Assembly: GCA_030592425.1 (NCBI GenBank) | Contig: JAUVJK010000007.1 | Coordinates: 1-23,068 of the forward strand | From: Candidatus Moraniibacteriota bacterium | Lineage (GTDB): Bacteria > Patescibacteriota > Minisyncoccia > Moranbacterales > GCA-2747515 | DNA length: 23,068 nt | Direction: 5' to 3' | In this document: positions 6,489 to 14,103 of the stretch, in pieces | Numbering within the stretch: position 1 is the first letter of the stretch | Layout of the letters: every line of letters starts with the position of its first letter | Notes under the pieces: generated by a model | Database searches by the model: none | What the model saw: the letters and a program-made list of their open reading frames with translations, nothing else | What the model was told of the DNA's origin: nothing | Position numbers and translations under genes: made by a program

Positions 6489-8474
6489 TTAGATTGTTGC
6501 AATCGGATCACGATCAATGATCCATGCACTCTCGCATTTCATGAGAATTACTGCGACCTCTTTTGGTATTTTTTTTGGTGTAATATAAAATGAAACACTG
6601 CGACGATAATCACCACGAACTTTATCAAGGAGGGGTTTATTCACTGGTTGGACACGTACAGTAGGTTCTTTTGTGACGCTCATGAGCTCTTTGCGCATCT
6701 TTTCAGCCATAATCCGTGCATGCCTCTTGTTGGATGATCGATACGTCATTGTAATCACAGTTGTAAATGGTGGTAGATGAAGAATGCGACGATCAGCAAG
6801 TTCCTCCTTATAAAAGATATCATATTCATTGTTTGTTGCCCACTGCACAATACGATGCTCGGGAGAAAACGATTGAATGACAATGTGCGCTTCGTGTGCA
6901 CGTCCTAGGTTCATCATATGTGAAAGATATGCAAATGCTTTTTCATCAACACTGAAATCATTTGTTCCAAAAAATGCATCTGCATCGATCACAGTAATAC
7001 AGCCAAGCTTACGATCAAAGATATTCTTTGTAATCATTTGCGTACCAATGATTATATCAATTTTACCACTGTTTATTTTATCATGGATGTCACGACTTGC
7101 AACGGTGCTTTGCGTGCTCCGTGCATCAACGCGTAACGTACGTGCTGAGGGGAATAGTTTTTTGACATCTTTTTCGACACGCTCTGTACCGACACCAATC
7201 GCACGGAATGTCATATTTTTGCATGATGGACATATGGGAAAAGATTCTGATTGGTAAGAACAATGAAGACAACGAAATGTGCCATCGAGTGATTCAACGA
7301 GTGCGCGTGTACAAGTTGGACAGCGGAAAACATTCTTACATTGCGTACAGATGGAAAATGAGCTCAAGCCTTGTTGATTGATAAAGAGAAGTGAAACCTG
7401 CTTTTTTTTAAGTGTCTTAAGGAGTATTTCTCGTAATGAATTTGAGATCGGCTCATAGCGTCCCTGATTCTTTCCGCGTCCATTTTTCCAATGTTCTTTG
7501 CACATATTGATCAGAGAGATGTGTAATTTTTGTTGTGGGGGGAGAGTGAAAAAAAGATCATTCTTTTCGCTCTCAAAGCGATCTACTATACGTGGCGCTG
7601 CACTCGCGAAGAGGACAGGACATTTATGGATCTTCGCAAGTTCTTCACTACAGCGACGTGCATCATAACGCGGATTCATATCCCATTGCTTGTAGGCGAT
7701 ATCCTCAGAGTCGCTCACAAAAATGGCACGTAATTGTGCAAATGGAGCGAAGAGTCCGCTACGCGTTGCGATGACCACTTGTGGACCATCATTCTTCCTG
7801 ATCCTGCTCCAAGCATCGTAAAATGCTCCTTTACTCAATTTGCTATGGAGGGTGATCACATTCTCTTGCCCAAATTGTGCGCAACAGAGATCCTCAGCAG
7901 CTGGAACAGCTGTTAGTTCTGGAACGAGATAGAGTATTTGTGCCGGTGCACCTTCTGAGAAGATTTCCGTAATGATCCTAAGAAATAACTGCTGACGCCT
8001 TCGCAGATCGCTATCGTGTACAACGATCTTACTCATCTGCACAGTGAGAGAGATAAGTTTGAGGATTTGCATTTCTTTTTGTGTGAGTCGTATTGATTGA
8101 CTGTTTGTCGGGGAGGGAAGTGCTTGTATTGTACGCATCTTTACGCGTGCTGGTGTAATGTGTTTAAAGACGATTCCGAGAGGGCAGAGATAATAACGTG
8201 AAATAAACTGCGCAAGCTTTAATTGTTCGCGCGTGACAAGTCCTTCATCGAGTATCTTTGTAATACGTTTGATCTTCATACCACCAACACGATCAAAATC
8301 AGATTTTGACGCGATTACAATGCCGCGAATTTTGCGAGCACCAAAAGGAATATCAACAAGTGTACCAAAAGGTATTTTGGCAGTATGTGTATAAAAGAAG
8401 TCCTGACCACGTGTTAGAGGCACGCGAACGAGAGGAATAACGGAAATAAGGTATTTTTTTGCTTCTCCTTTCAT
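6489..8474 (-). CDS. priA: Primosomal protein N' (PriA) with degenerate helicase motifs
   Basis: PriA recognises stalled forks and reloads the replisome. The N-terminal 3'-DNA-binding domain is clear (DIPFGARKIRGIV, ~41-53). Eight zinc-binding cysteines are intact in CxxC pairs (376/379, 385/388, 402/405, 415/418). The C-terminal part is recognisable from GTQMITKN and DADAFFGTNDFS and from FYKEELADRR...LPPF. The helicase motifs are decayed. Walker A (normally GVTGSGKTEVY) reads VVHDSDLRRRQQLF at 151-164. DEEH reads SDSED (254-258), SATP reads SAAP, NRRG reads NQQG, and QVAGRAGR reads MMNLGRAHE. The frame is open throughout at 661 aa, so this is not a frameshift. It should bind forks but not hydrolyse ATP, as proposed for actinobacterial PriA. 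Confidence 0.92.
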   Translation of the reverse strand: MKGEAKKYLISVIPLVRVPLTRGQDFFYTHTAKIPFGTLVDIPFGARKIRGIVIASKSDFDRVGGMKIKRITKILDEGLVTREQLKLAQFISRYYLCPLGIVFKHITPARVKMRTIQALPSPTNSQSIRLTQKEMQILKLISLTVQMSKIVVHDSDLRRRQQLFLRIITEIFSEGAPAQILYLVPELTAVPAAEDLCCAQFGQENVITLHSKLSKGAFYDAWSRIRKNDGPQVVIATRSGLFAPFAQLRAIFVSDSEDIAYKQWDMNPRYDARRCSEELAKIHKCPVLFASAAPRIVDRFESEKNDLFFTLPPQQKLHISLINMCKEHWKNGRGKNQGRYEPISNSLREILLKTLKKKQVSLLFINQQGLSSFSICTQCKNVFRCPTCTRALVESLDGTFRCLHCSYQSESFPICPSCKNMTFRAIGVGTERVEKDVKKLFPSARTLRVDARSTQSTVASRDIHDKINSGKIDIIIGTQMITKNIFDRKLGCITVIDADAFFGTNDFSVDEKAFAYLSHMMNLGRAHEAHIVIQSFSPEHRIVQWATNNEYDIFYKEELADRRILHLPPFTTVITMTYRSSNKRHARIMAEKMRKELMSVTKEPTVRVQPVNKPLLDKVRGDYRRSVSFYITPKKIPKEVAVILMKCESAWIIDRDPIATI

Positions 8475-8480
8475 AATAGT

Positions 8481-8509
8481 ATTTTAACAGACTCCAGCAG
8501 TGCAGTATA
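8481..8509 (-). promoter_or_regulatory. Candidate promoter(s) of priA
   Basis: Two -10 candidates lie on the minus strand. TATACT at 8504-8509 would give a leader of about 22 nt. TGTTAAAAT (an extended -10, box at 8481-8486) ends exactly six bases before the ATG at 8474, which would make the mRNA leaderless. No convincing -35 box is seen for either, and I cannot choose between them. Confidence 0.4.
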
Positions 8510-8549
8510 GGCTCAGAAGCCTTGATAAAAGACGAAATAAGTGGTTCAC

Positions 8550-8582
8550 TATAATAGCATACTTAGAAAAGTTTCTTGGAGG
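8550..8582 (+). promoter_or_regulatory. -10 box and strong Shine-Dalgarno sequence of the 68-aa gene
   Basis: TATAAT occurs at 8550-8555; TTGATA at 8522-8527 is too far upstream (22-base spacer) to be a normal -35. GGAGG at 8578-8582 stands 7 bases before ATG 8590. This is one of only two clear Shine-Dalgarno sequences in the window, and it fixes the start at 8590 rather than at 8500 upstream. Confidence 0.6.
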
Positions 8583-8589
8583 AAATAAA

Positions 8590-8796
8590 ATGTCTAACAG
8601 TAGGATTGTTAAGGGCTCTGTCGTTACTGCGAAGCATAAAGTGGTGAATTCATTACCCTATGATGATATGGGTGCCACGAATATGATCTTTGAAGGCAAA
8701 GATCTGACAGTTTCGCATGTGCAAGTGGGTGATATTATCAAATTTAACAATGTGCATGGCTGTTATCATGCTGATCAATTCATATTGGTATGTTAA
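8590..8796 (+). CDS. Small conserved-looking hypothetical protein (68 aa)
   Basis: I do not recognise this family. The protein starts MSNSRIVKGSVV and alternates hydrophobic and polar residues in a β-strand pattern, with VGDIIKFNNVHGCYHADQF near the end, as in small β-barrels. There is no signal peptide or membrane segment. It has its own -10 box, a perfect GGAGG ribosome binding site and a strong terminator 8 nt after the stop, so it looks like an independently expressed, possibly abundant, single-gene transcript. It is divergent from priA. Two cysteines and two histidines near the C-terminus (C59, H61, C68, H57 region) are too few and too irregular to call a metal site. Confidence 0.75.
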   Translation: MSNSRIVKGSVVTAKHKVVNSLPYDDMGATNMIFEGKDLTVSHVQVGDIIKFNNVHGCYHADQFILVC

Positions 8797-8804
8797 ACAA
8801 ATTG

Positions 8805-8848
8805 TCGTATTAGGTTGTAGATCCTATACCTAATACGATCATTTTTTC
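8805..8848 (+). terminator. Rho-independent terminator after the 68-aa gene
   Basis: An 11-bp perfect stem has arms TCGTATTAGGT (8805-8815) and ACCTAATACGA (8828-8838) and a 12-nt loop. A run of six T follows at 8842-8847. Confidence 0.88.
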
Positions 8849-8891
8849 TTATTCGTATATTCGTTGACTTAATTTATACATTTGTAGGCTT

Positions 8892-9458
8892 ATGAAAAGA
8901 AAACTATTTATCGGTGTCGATCTTGACCCATCGCTCAAAAGAATGCTTGCCAAGAATGTTGAGGGATGGCGCGATTTGCCTATACGATGGCATCCAGAAG
9001 AAGGGTTACATTTACCTCTTCTATACCTCGGGCATGTACAAGAAAATTTGATAGATGATGTCACAGAACGTATCAGAGAAACGTGCAGTGCGATCGATGC
9101 ATTTGATGTGCAATTTGAATGTATCGAGCTTGGTTATAAGGATGTCCAGACGGTGCATGATTCACGAGATGCAAAAATCGTTCGTCTTACAGGGGAAGTG
9201 AATGAAGACTTGAAAAATTTACAGCAGGATCTTGAGGAAGCTTTTGATATGTTTGTGCGAGAGAAAAAAGCATATCGACCGCATGTAACATTGGGTCGGA
9301 TGCGGATGAAAAAATGGCAGGAATTAGAAAGCTGTCCAGATATTTCGCAGGAATTGAATGTCGCCCTTGATGTGTCCTATGTAACCCTTTTTGAGAGTGT
9401 GCGGGTCGATGACAAAATCACATACGAATCAGTTGGTGAATTTGAATTAAAGATGTAG
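8892..9458 (+). CDS. 2'-5' RNA ligase / cyclic phosphodiesterase-like (LigT/ThpR, 2H family)
   Basis: A 188-aa member of the 2H phosphoesterase superfamily, which opens 2',3'-cyclic phosphates or reversibly joins RNA ends. The N-terminus KLFIGVDLDP matches the LigT first strand. The second catalytic motif is canonical (RPHVTLGR, H131 and T133). The first motif reads LHLPLLYLG (H40-L-P42-L) where the family has HxTx, so the phosphate-binding threonine is replaced by proline. The ending ESVRVDDKITYESVGEFEL matches the usual 'S.l...g..Y..l..f.L'. It follows a terminator and is separated from wecG by 68 nt. No Shine-Dalgarno sequence is evident. Activity may be altered by the Thr-to-Pro change. 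Confidence 0.85.
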   Translation: MKRKLFIGVDLDPSLKRMLAKNVEGWRDLPIRWHPEEGLHLPLLYLGHVQENLIDDVTERIRETCSAIDAFDVQFECIELGYKDVQTVHDSRDAKIVRLTGEVNEDLKNLQQDLEEAFDMFVREKKAYRPHVTLGRMRMKKWQELESCPDISQELNVALDVSYVTLFESVRVDDKITYESVGEFELKM

Positions 9459-9526
9459 ATGATTGCACCGTTTTGATATTACACACTATACTTTTGTTAA
9501 TATTTTGCAAGTGTTAAAGTAGAGAT

Positions 9527-10306
9527 ATGAAGAAATGTACTGCAAGCATTTTTGGTGTTCGTGTTGATAATCTTTCGAAGGATAGTATTCTCAAAAAAAT
9601 TGAGGGTTTCTTGGTGTCAGAACGTTTTCATCAGATTGCAACGGTGAATCCTGAATTTCTCTTGGAGGCACGGAAAAATGAGAGATTTCACAATATTCTT
9701 AACAGATGTGAATTAACTGTGTCAGACGGCATTGGACTCACGATTGCATTTTGGAAACAAGGAATCAAAATGAAAGACCGTTATCCTGGCATTGATCTGA
9801 TGTGGGATATTCTCGAACAAGCGAATCGAAATAACTATAAAATCTTCTTAGTCGCAAGAAAAGATGGTCTCAGTACATGGAAAGAAACTGCTACGGCAGT
9901 TAAGAGAAAATATCCTCAATTGGAGATTGGCGGCACTAATATTGATATCATCAATCTTAACGATGTAATCAGTAATCATGAATCAGTAATTGGGAGTGCT
10001 ATAGCTGATGAGGTGCACATTGCGCATCCTGACCTTGTCTTTTGTAATTTCGGTGCACCGGAGCAAGAATACTTTCTCAATAGTCTCAGAGATGCTAAAA
10101 TTGACTCTATAAGAGTCGTAATGGGTATTGGTGGGTCATTTGACTATATCACTGGGAAGGTTGCTCGTGCGCCATTATGGATGCAAAAGAGTGGACTTGA
10201 ATGGCTGTATCGACTGATCAAGCAACCGCAACGTATTGTACGTATCTTCAAGGCAATAATTATCTTCCCGATTATAATTATTTTTTCACAAAACAATGAC
10301 AAATAA
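9527..10306 (+). CDS. WecG/TagA/CpsF family glycosyltransferase
   Basis: A GT26 enzyme that transfers a hexosamine-type sugar to an undecaprenyl-linked acceptor at the inner face of the membrane. The markers are TVNPEFLLEARKN (39-51), SDGIGL (66-71), DRYPGIDL, YKIFLVARKDG, FCNFGAPEQEYF and the long signature VVMGIGGSFDYITGK followed by RAPLWMQKSGLEWLYRLIKQ. The last ~15 residues are hydrophobic (AIIIFPIIIIF), consistent with membrane association. At 259 aa the length is standard. The stop overlaps the start of a 56-aa gene by 11 nt, so it probably heads an operon with the two genes that follow. The polymer made is unknown; a second glycosyltransferase and an LCP protein occur near the left edge. 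Confidence 0.93.
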   Translation: MKKCTASIFGVRVDNLSKDSILKKIEGFLVSERFHQIATVNPEFLLEARKNERFHNILNRCELTVSDGIGLTIAFWKQGIKMKDRYPGIDLMWDILEQANRNNYKIFLVARKDGLSTWKETATAVKRKYPQLEIGGTNIDIINLNDVISNHESVIGSAIADEVHIAHPDLVFCNFGAPEQEYFLNSLRDAKIDSIRVVMGIGGSFDYITGKVARAPLWMQKSGLEWLYRLIKQPQRIVRIFKAIIIFPIIIIFSQNNDK

Positions 10307-10466
10307 TCCTACACTTTCAAATATACAAACGGCACAACAGTTTGCGATGTATCGACAAGAAATAGATGTTCTCAAAAGAGAACAAGAAGAGCTTCTAGCA
10401 CGAGTTCGTGTAGAACTGGAAGAGAAAAAACAACAGGACTTACTTGCTAAGATCAATAAAGATTAG
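10296..10466 (+). CDS. Small coiled-coil protein (56 aa)
   Basis: ATG at 10296 lies inside the last codons of the WecG-like gene, and the frame ends with TAG at 10464-10466, three bases before the next start. The product begins MTNNPTLSNIQTAQQF. Its rest is a strongly charged, heptad-like helix (EIDVLKREQEELLARVRVEL, then EEKKQQDLLAKINKD) predicted to form a coiled coil. There is no membrane segment or known domain. Tight overlap on both sides argues that it is a real gene, translationally coupled to its neighbours. Function unknown; a small adaptor or oligomerisation partner of the neighbouring proteins is only a guess. Confidence 0.7.
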   Translation: MTNNPTLSNIQTAQQFAMYRQEIDVLKREQEELLARVRVELEEKKQQDLLAKINKD

Positions 10467-10469
10467 TCT

Positions 10470-11777
10470 ATGTTACATGAAAATGCATTTCAAAGAGAAT
10501 CTCAGGAATCGCTGCACAGAAAAAGCCCTGAAGCTGAGCAAGTCAATTATGATCAGCCACTTGAGTTCCAAATGGAATCCCTCATTAGTGATGTTCCAAA
10601 TATTCAAGAAGATCTTGAGGGTCTCTATGAACAGCTTGGTGGCTCATTTGATGATCTTTCGCCACAAACACGCTCACGCATTGAGCAGTTCAAAAAACAC
10701 GCAGGCAAACTTGCGCGTAATGCTGTTTTGGCAGTATCTCTAAGTATGCCAACGCCAGCATATGGTAATCGAGATTTTCTTCATCCGCACGAAGCTGTAA
10801 CAGATGAAAATGTTACATTGCAAGAAATGGGAGTGAGGGAGCAAAAGAAAGAGCGATTAACGTCTGGGGAAAAATATGAACAAAATATTCAGCAGAAAGA
10901 TGAAACACGAGAACAAAAAATGGAACGAGCCTATCGGTATCTGTCAAAGGAAGAAATTACAGATCCATCAATGGCGAGGCTTGTAGAGAAAGCTTCCGAG
11001 GGTATTACTGAGAATTTTGAGGAAGAATTAGAGAAGGAGTTTAAGAATTTGACCCTTGAATCGAAAAATGAATATATGTATTATGTAATCGAAAGCAATG
11101 ACGGGAGCTGGGAATTGTTACCCATGGCAAACATGAAAAATGCAACGAATGAAATTGGAGGGAATCAAATTTCGATTGGTGGAGGATCTGTTACTTTACC
11201 TATTTCGTTGCCTGAGCTTATAAAAAAAGATAACCTCAAGACTATCTATACAATGCATAACCACAACAAGTATGATATTGAGAAGTATCGAAGTGATAAG
11301 ATCGCACAAGGGGCATATAGTACCGTCGACAGGGACGCTCTTGATTTCCCACCAAGTCTTGTAGATCTAAGAAGTCTTTCGGAACAAATGCATGCCAACT
11401 CACTGTCACATAGTAATATGGCAAAGGGTAAAGTGACTACTTCTGACGGTATCTGGAGTTACTCAAAAGACAATGTAACGGTCTATGATGAAATTCAACA
11501 ATCTGTTTATGCGATGACACCAGATGAGATGACAACTTTTACAAACTGTATTTTAGGCGATATTTCAGTAGAACAAGCTAAAGATAGCTCGCAAGCAATA
11601 CGCTCAGTCTTTGCTATTACTACAGAGCATTATCTTGATATAAATGAGTCAGAGAAAAAATTTCTAAAAGCAAAAGACAATCTCATTTTTGGTGAAGGTG
11701 AGAAAGATGAAGAAATTAAAAGAACAATAAAAACTGCAAAAAAACTCGGATTTGATCTTGAGTACAAACCATATTAA
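10470..11777 (+). CDS. Hypothetical 435-aa protein with a possible JAMM/MPN-like metal motif
   Basis: I do not recognise the whole protein. Residues 1-80 are polar and acidic with predicted helices. Residues 75-99 have a basic stretch followed by a mildly hydrophobic, Ala/Ser-rich segment ending PTPAYG, like a signal peptide with a cleavage site but placed internally. Residues 110-195 are highly charged and probably coiled coil. Residues 200-345 look folded: MYYVIES (204-210), TIYTMHNHN (258-266), then DFPPSLVDL (292-300), and GKVTTSDGIWSYS (320-332). H263-x-H265 with S296-x2-D299 recalls the HxH...SxxD signature of JAMM/RadC-type metal enzymes, but with about 30 residues between instead of 7. 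It is third in the wecG operon, 3 nt after the 56-aa gene. Existence is certain; the metal-motif reading is tentative. Confidence 0.8.
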   Translation: MLHENAFQRESQESLHRKSPEAEQVNYDQPLEFQMESLISDVPNIQEDLEGLYEQLGGSFDDLSPQTRSRIEQFKKHAGKLARNAVLAVSLSMPTPAYGNRDFLHPHEAVTDENVTLQEMGVREQKKERLTSGEKYEQNIQQKDETREQKMERAYRYLSKEEITDPSMARLVEKASEGITENFEEELEKEFKNLTLESKNEYMYYVIESNDGSWELLPMANMKNATNEIGGNQISIGGGSVTLPISLPELIKKDNLKTIYTMHNHNKYDIEKYRSDKIAQGAYSTVDRDALDFPPSLVDLRSLSEQMHANSLSHSNMAKGKVTTSDGIWSYSKDNVTVYDEIQQSVYAMTPDEMTTFTNCILGDISVEQAKDSSQAIRSVFAITTEHYLDINESEKKFLKAKDNLIFGEGEKDEEIKRTIKTAKKLGFDLEYKPY

Positions 11778-11797
11778 AGGTTCTTATTTTAAGAGAA

Positions 11798-11826
11798 TTT
11801 ACAATGTTAATATTTTTAAGTATAAA
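11798..11826 (+). promoter_or_regulatory. Promoter of the 75-aa gene, placed for a leaderless mRNA
   Basis: TTTACA (11798-11803), exactly 17 bases, then TATAAA (11821-11826). Each box is one base from consensus. The -10 box ends only 5 bases before ATG 11832, so transcription would start at about the A of the ATG and leave no leader. Confidence 0.6.
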
Positions 11827-11831
11827 ATGCT

Positions 11832-12059
11832 ATGAAAAAGGAATTCGAAAAAGATGAACAAATCGCAGGAGAAAGAGTCTATTATAATGATGATTGTAAA
11901 AAGGCCGTTTATTACCTGGATCATGATCTGCAACGAGATGAATCGAAGGTCTTTTTTATCGCAGCACGCAAACGTGGTCGCGCTGAGTTTGAAGATGACG
12001 ATGATCGACAATTCACACTACGCTATAAGAATGGAGATTTTTTCCTTGAGCACCGGTAG
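11832..12059 (+). CDS. Small hypothetical protein (75 aa)
   Basis: I do not recognise the family. The protein is very hydrophilic and rich in Asp, Glu, Lys and Arg. Its strands include KAVYYLDHDL, KVFFIAARKRGRAEF and a C-terminal FTLRYKNGDFFLEHR, which suggests a compact β-rich fold; EDDDDR lies in a loop. There is no signal or membrane segment and there are few cysteines (C22). It stands alone between the wecG operon and gltX with its own good promoter placed for leaderless transcription. A second extended -10 lies just after its stop and serves gltX. Confidence 0.7.
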   Translation: MKKEFEKDEQIAGERVYYNDDCKKAVYYLDHDLQRDESKVFFIAARKRGRAEFEDDDDRQFTLRYKNGDFFLEHR

Positions 12060-12062
12060 GGA

Positions 12063-12071
12063 TGGTATAAT
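12063..12071 (+). promoter_or_regulatory. Extended -10 promoter of the gltX operon
   Basis: TGGTATAAT is a perfect -10 with the TGn extension, 4 bases after the 75-aa gene's stop. No -35 stands at a proper distance. The predicted leader is about 43 nt and contains two copies of GTATTTAAAT 12 bases apart (12091 and 12103). Confidence 0.65.
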
Positions 12072-12120
12072 GATCAATCAAGAGAAATAGGTATTTAAAT
12101 AAGTATTTAAATTTATACAC

Positions 12121-13566
12121 ATGACAACAACATCTCAGAAGATTCGCACACGTATCGCACCATCGCCAACGGGCATGATGCATATTGGCACATTGCGGAC
12201 AATGCTTTACAGTTATTTCTTTGCAAAACAAAGTGAGGGTGAAATCCTTTTGCGTATCGAAGATACTGATCAATCGCGAAAGGTAGAGGGAGCAGTGGAG
12301 AGTCTTGAAAAGATGATCGCGTGGGCTGGTATTTCGTATGATGGAGAAATGACATTTCAATCACAGCGACTTGATTTTTATAAAGAATATGTAGAAAAAC
12401 TTCTTGATAATGGAACAGCCTATCATTGTTTTTGTACACCAGAGCGATTGGATGAGATGCGAAAAGCACAGCAGGCAGCAAAAAAGCCACCAATGTATGA
12501 TCGTACGTGTTGTGACCTCTCTGCTGTGGATGTAAAAGCGCGAATCGATCAAGGAGAAAAAAATGTGATTCGACTAAAGGTTCCTCGCAGTGAAGATATT
12601 TCTTTTGATGATATTGTGCGCGGAAGAATCTCTTTCAGTACAAATACAATCGATGATCAGGTATTGATGAAGTCTGATGGTTTTCCGACATATCACCTTG
12701 CAAATGTTGTAGATGATCATGATATGGGGATCACACACGTGATCCGTGGGGAAGAGTGGCTATCGAGTACACCAAAACACCTTTTATTGTACCGCGCCTT
12801 TGGATGGGATGCGCCTCTATTTGCTCATTTACCGTTGCTCTTGAACGCAGATCGTTCAAAGTTGTCTAAAAGGCAGTGTGATGTTTGCGTGGAAGATTAT
12901 ATTGCTAAAGGCTACTTGCGCGATGCACTGATCAATTTTGTTGCGCTACTTGGATGGAATCCAGGGCAGGGAAGTACAGAGGAGATCTTTTCCATGGAAG
13001 AATTGATCATCCAATTTGATCTTGCAAAAGTGCATAAAGCTGGTGCCGTTGTCGATTCAAAAAAACTTAATTGGATGAACGGACAATATATCAAAAAAAT
13101 ATCTGTAAAAGATCTTTATAGACAAACTCTTCCATTTCTCACAAAAAAAGAATTCTATGATTCCACTGAACATAGTGAAGCATTTATCACGAAGCTCTTA
13201 ACTGTCGAGCAAGAGCGTCTTGAGACACTTGATGGTATAGGAGAAGAAAATCAATTTTTCTTTCATGATATCTCAACTGATAAAGAACTTCTTCGATGGA
13301 AAGACAATAGTGATGCTGAGACGCTCGAAGTTCTAGAGAGAGCATCGGAGATCCTTACTGCTACTGATGAACAGAATTGGACACGTAAGAAGCTTGAAGA
13401 GCTCCTCATGGACGCTGCTGGAGAGAAACGGGGAGATTTTCTTTGGCCACTGCGCGCTGCCCTCACAGGCGAAAAACGATCCCCAAGTCCATTTGATTGT
13501 GCATGGGTTTTAGGTCAGAAAGAAACAGTGAAGCGGATTGCAGCTGCAATAAAAATGCTCTCGTAA
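12121..13566 (+). CDS. gltX: Glutamyl-tRNA synthetase
   Basis: Class I aminoacyl-tRNA synthetase that charges glutamate to tRNA-Glu (and possibly tRNA-Gln, if the organism uses amidotransfer). The N-terminus has RIAPSPTGMMHIGTLRTMLY, containing the HIGH-type motif, followed by LLRIEDTDQSR. The KMSKS-type motif is KLSKR near residue 247, in LLNADRSKLSKRQCDV. VIRGEEWLSSTPKHLLLY and the C-terminal helical anticodon-binding domain, ending in LGQKETVKRIAAAI, are also typical. At 481 aa the length is normal for a bacterial GluRS. It is the first gene of an operon with the CYTH gene (5-nt gap) and lysA. It starts at ATG without a Shine-Dalgarno sequence. Confidence 0.97.
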   Translation: MTTTSQKIRTRIAPSPTGMMHIGTLRTMLYSYFFAKQSEGEILLRIEDTDQSRKVEGAVESLEKMIAWAGISYDGEMTFQSQRLDFYKEYVEKLLDNGTAYHCFCTPERLDEMRKAQQAAKKPPMYDRTCCDLSAVDVKARIDQGEKNVIRLKVPRSEDISFDDIVRGRISFSTNTIDDQVLMKSDGFPTYHLANVVDDHDMGITHVIRGEEWLSSTPKHLLLYRAFGWDAPLFAHLPLLLNADRSKLSKRQCDVCVEDYIAKGYLRDALINFVALLGWNPGQGSTEEIFSMEELIIQFDLAKVHKAGAVVDSKKLNWMNGQYIKKISVKDLYRQTLPFLTKKEFYDSTEHSEAFITKLLTVEQERLETLDGIGEENQFFFHDISTDKELLRWKDNSDAETLEVLERASEILTATDEQNWTRKKLEELLMDAAGEKRGDFLWPLRAALTGEKRSPSPFDCAWVLGQKETVKRIAAAIKMLS

Positions 13567-13571
13567 AATTT

Positions 13572-14093
13572 ATGTCAGTTCAAAATGTTGAAATTAAGGC
13601 ATACTCAGAGGATCACGAGAAGATCCGTGATTTATTACGCGCAAAAAATGCCAGTGAAAAGGGAATTGACCATCAGGTCGATACATATTTCAATGTCCCT
13701 AATGGACGACTGAAATTGCGTGAGGGAAATATTGAGAATCATTTGATCCACTATATGAGAAATAATCAAAGAGGCCCGAAAGGCTCGGTTATTACACTGT
13801 ATGATAGCCATCCCGAGTCATCGCTCAAAGAAGTTCTCATAAATGCACTTGGCATCCTCATTGTTGTAGATAAAGAACGGGAAATCTTTTTTATTGACAA
13901 TGTAAAGTTCCATATTGATACCGTCAAAGATCTTGGTGCATTCATGGAGATCGAAGCAATTGATAGTAATGGGTTGATCGGTAAAGAAAAATTACTCTCA
14001 CAATGTAATAAATACATGAATTATCTTAATATCAAGGAAGAAGATCTTCTTTCAGGTTCTTATAGTGATATGCTATTAGAGCAAAAAGAATAA
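13572..14093 (+). CDS. CYTH domain protein (class IV adenylate cyclase / triphosphatase-like)
   Basis: A 173-aa single CYTH domain. These eight-stranded tunnel enzymes act on triphosphates or organic polyphosphates with divalent metal. The first strand reads NVEIKAY, so the family's ExExK appears as NxExK with the first Glu missing. Further matches are HQVDTYFNVPNGRLKLRE (metal- and phosphate-binding strands), HLIHYMR, VDKEREIFF, VKFHIDTVKDLGAFMEIEA and the final helices. The order and content fit the CyaB-like group rather than animal thiamine triphosphatase. The start is ATG 13572, just after gltX; an earlier in-frame start inside gltX would add residues unlike the family. The substrate cannot be assigned. 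Confidence 0.88.
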   Translation: MSVQNVEIKAYSEDHEKIRDLLRAKNASEKGIDHQVDTYFNVPNGRLKLREGNIENHLIHYMRNNQRGPKGSVITLYDSHPESSLKEVLINALGILIVVDKEREIFFIDNVKFHIDTVKDLGAFMEIEAIDSNGLIGKEKLLSQCNKYMNYLNIKEEDLLSGSYSDMLLEQKE

Positions 14094-14103
14094 TAGTATT
14101 TCT

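Noticed and set aside
12113..12121. TTATACACA, a second match to the DnaA box
   Set aside because: It overlaps the gltX start codon in an AT-rich leader with no companion boxes; single matches are expected by chance in 23 kb.
13497..13571. Upstream extension of the CYTH gene
   Set aside because: It lies inside gltX and encodes a Cys-rich segment unlike the family; ATG 13572 matches the known start of the domain.
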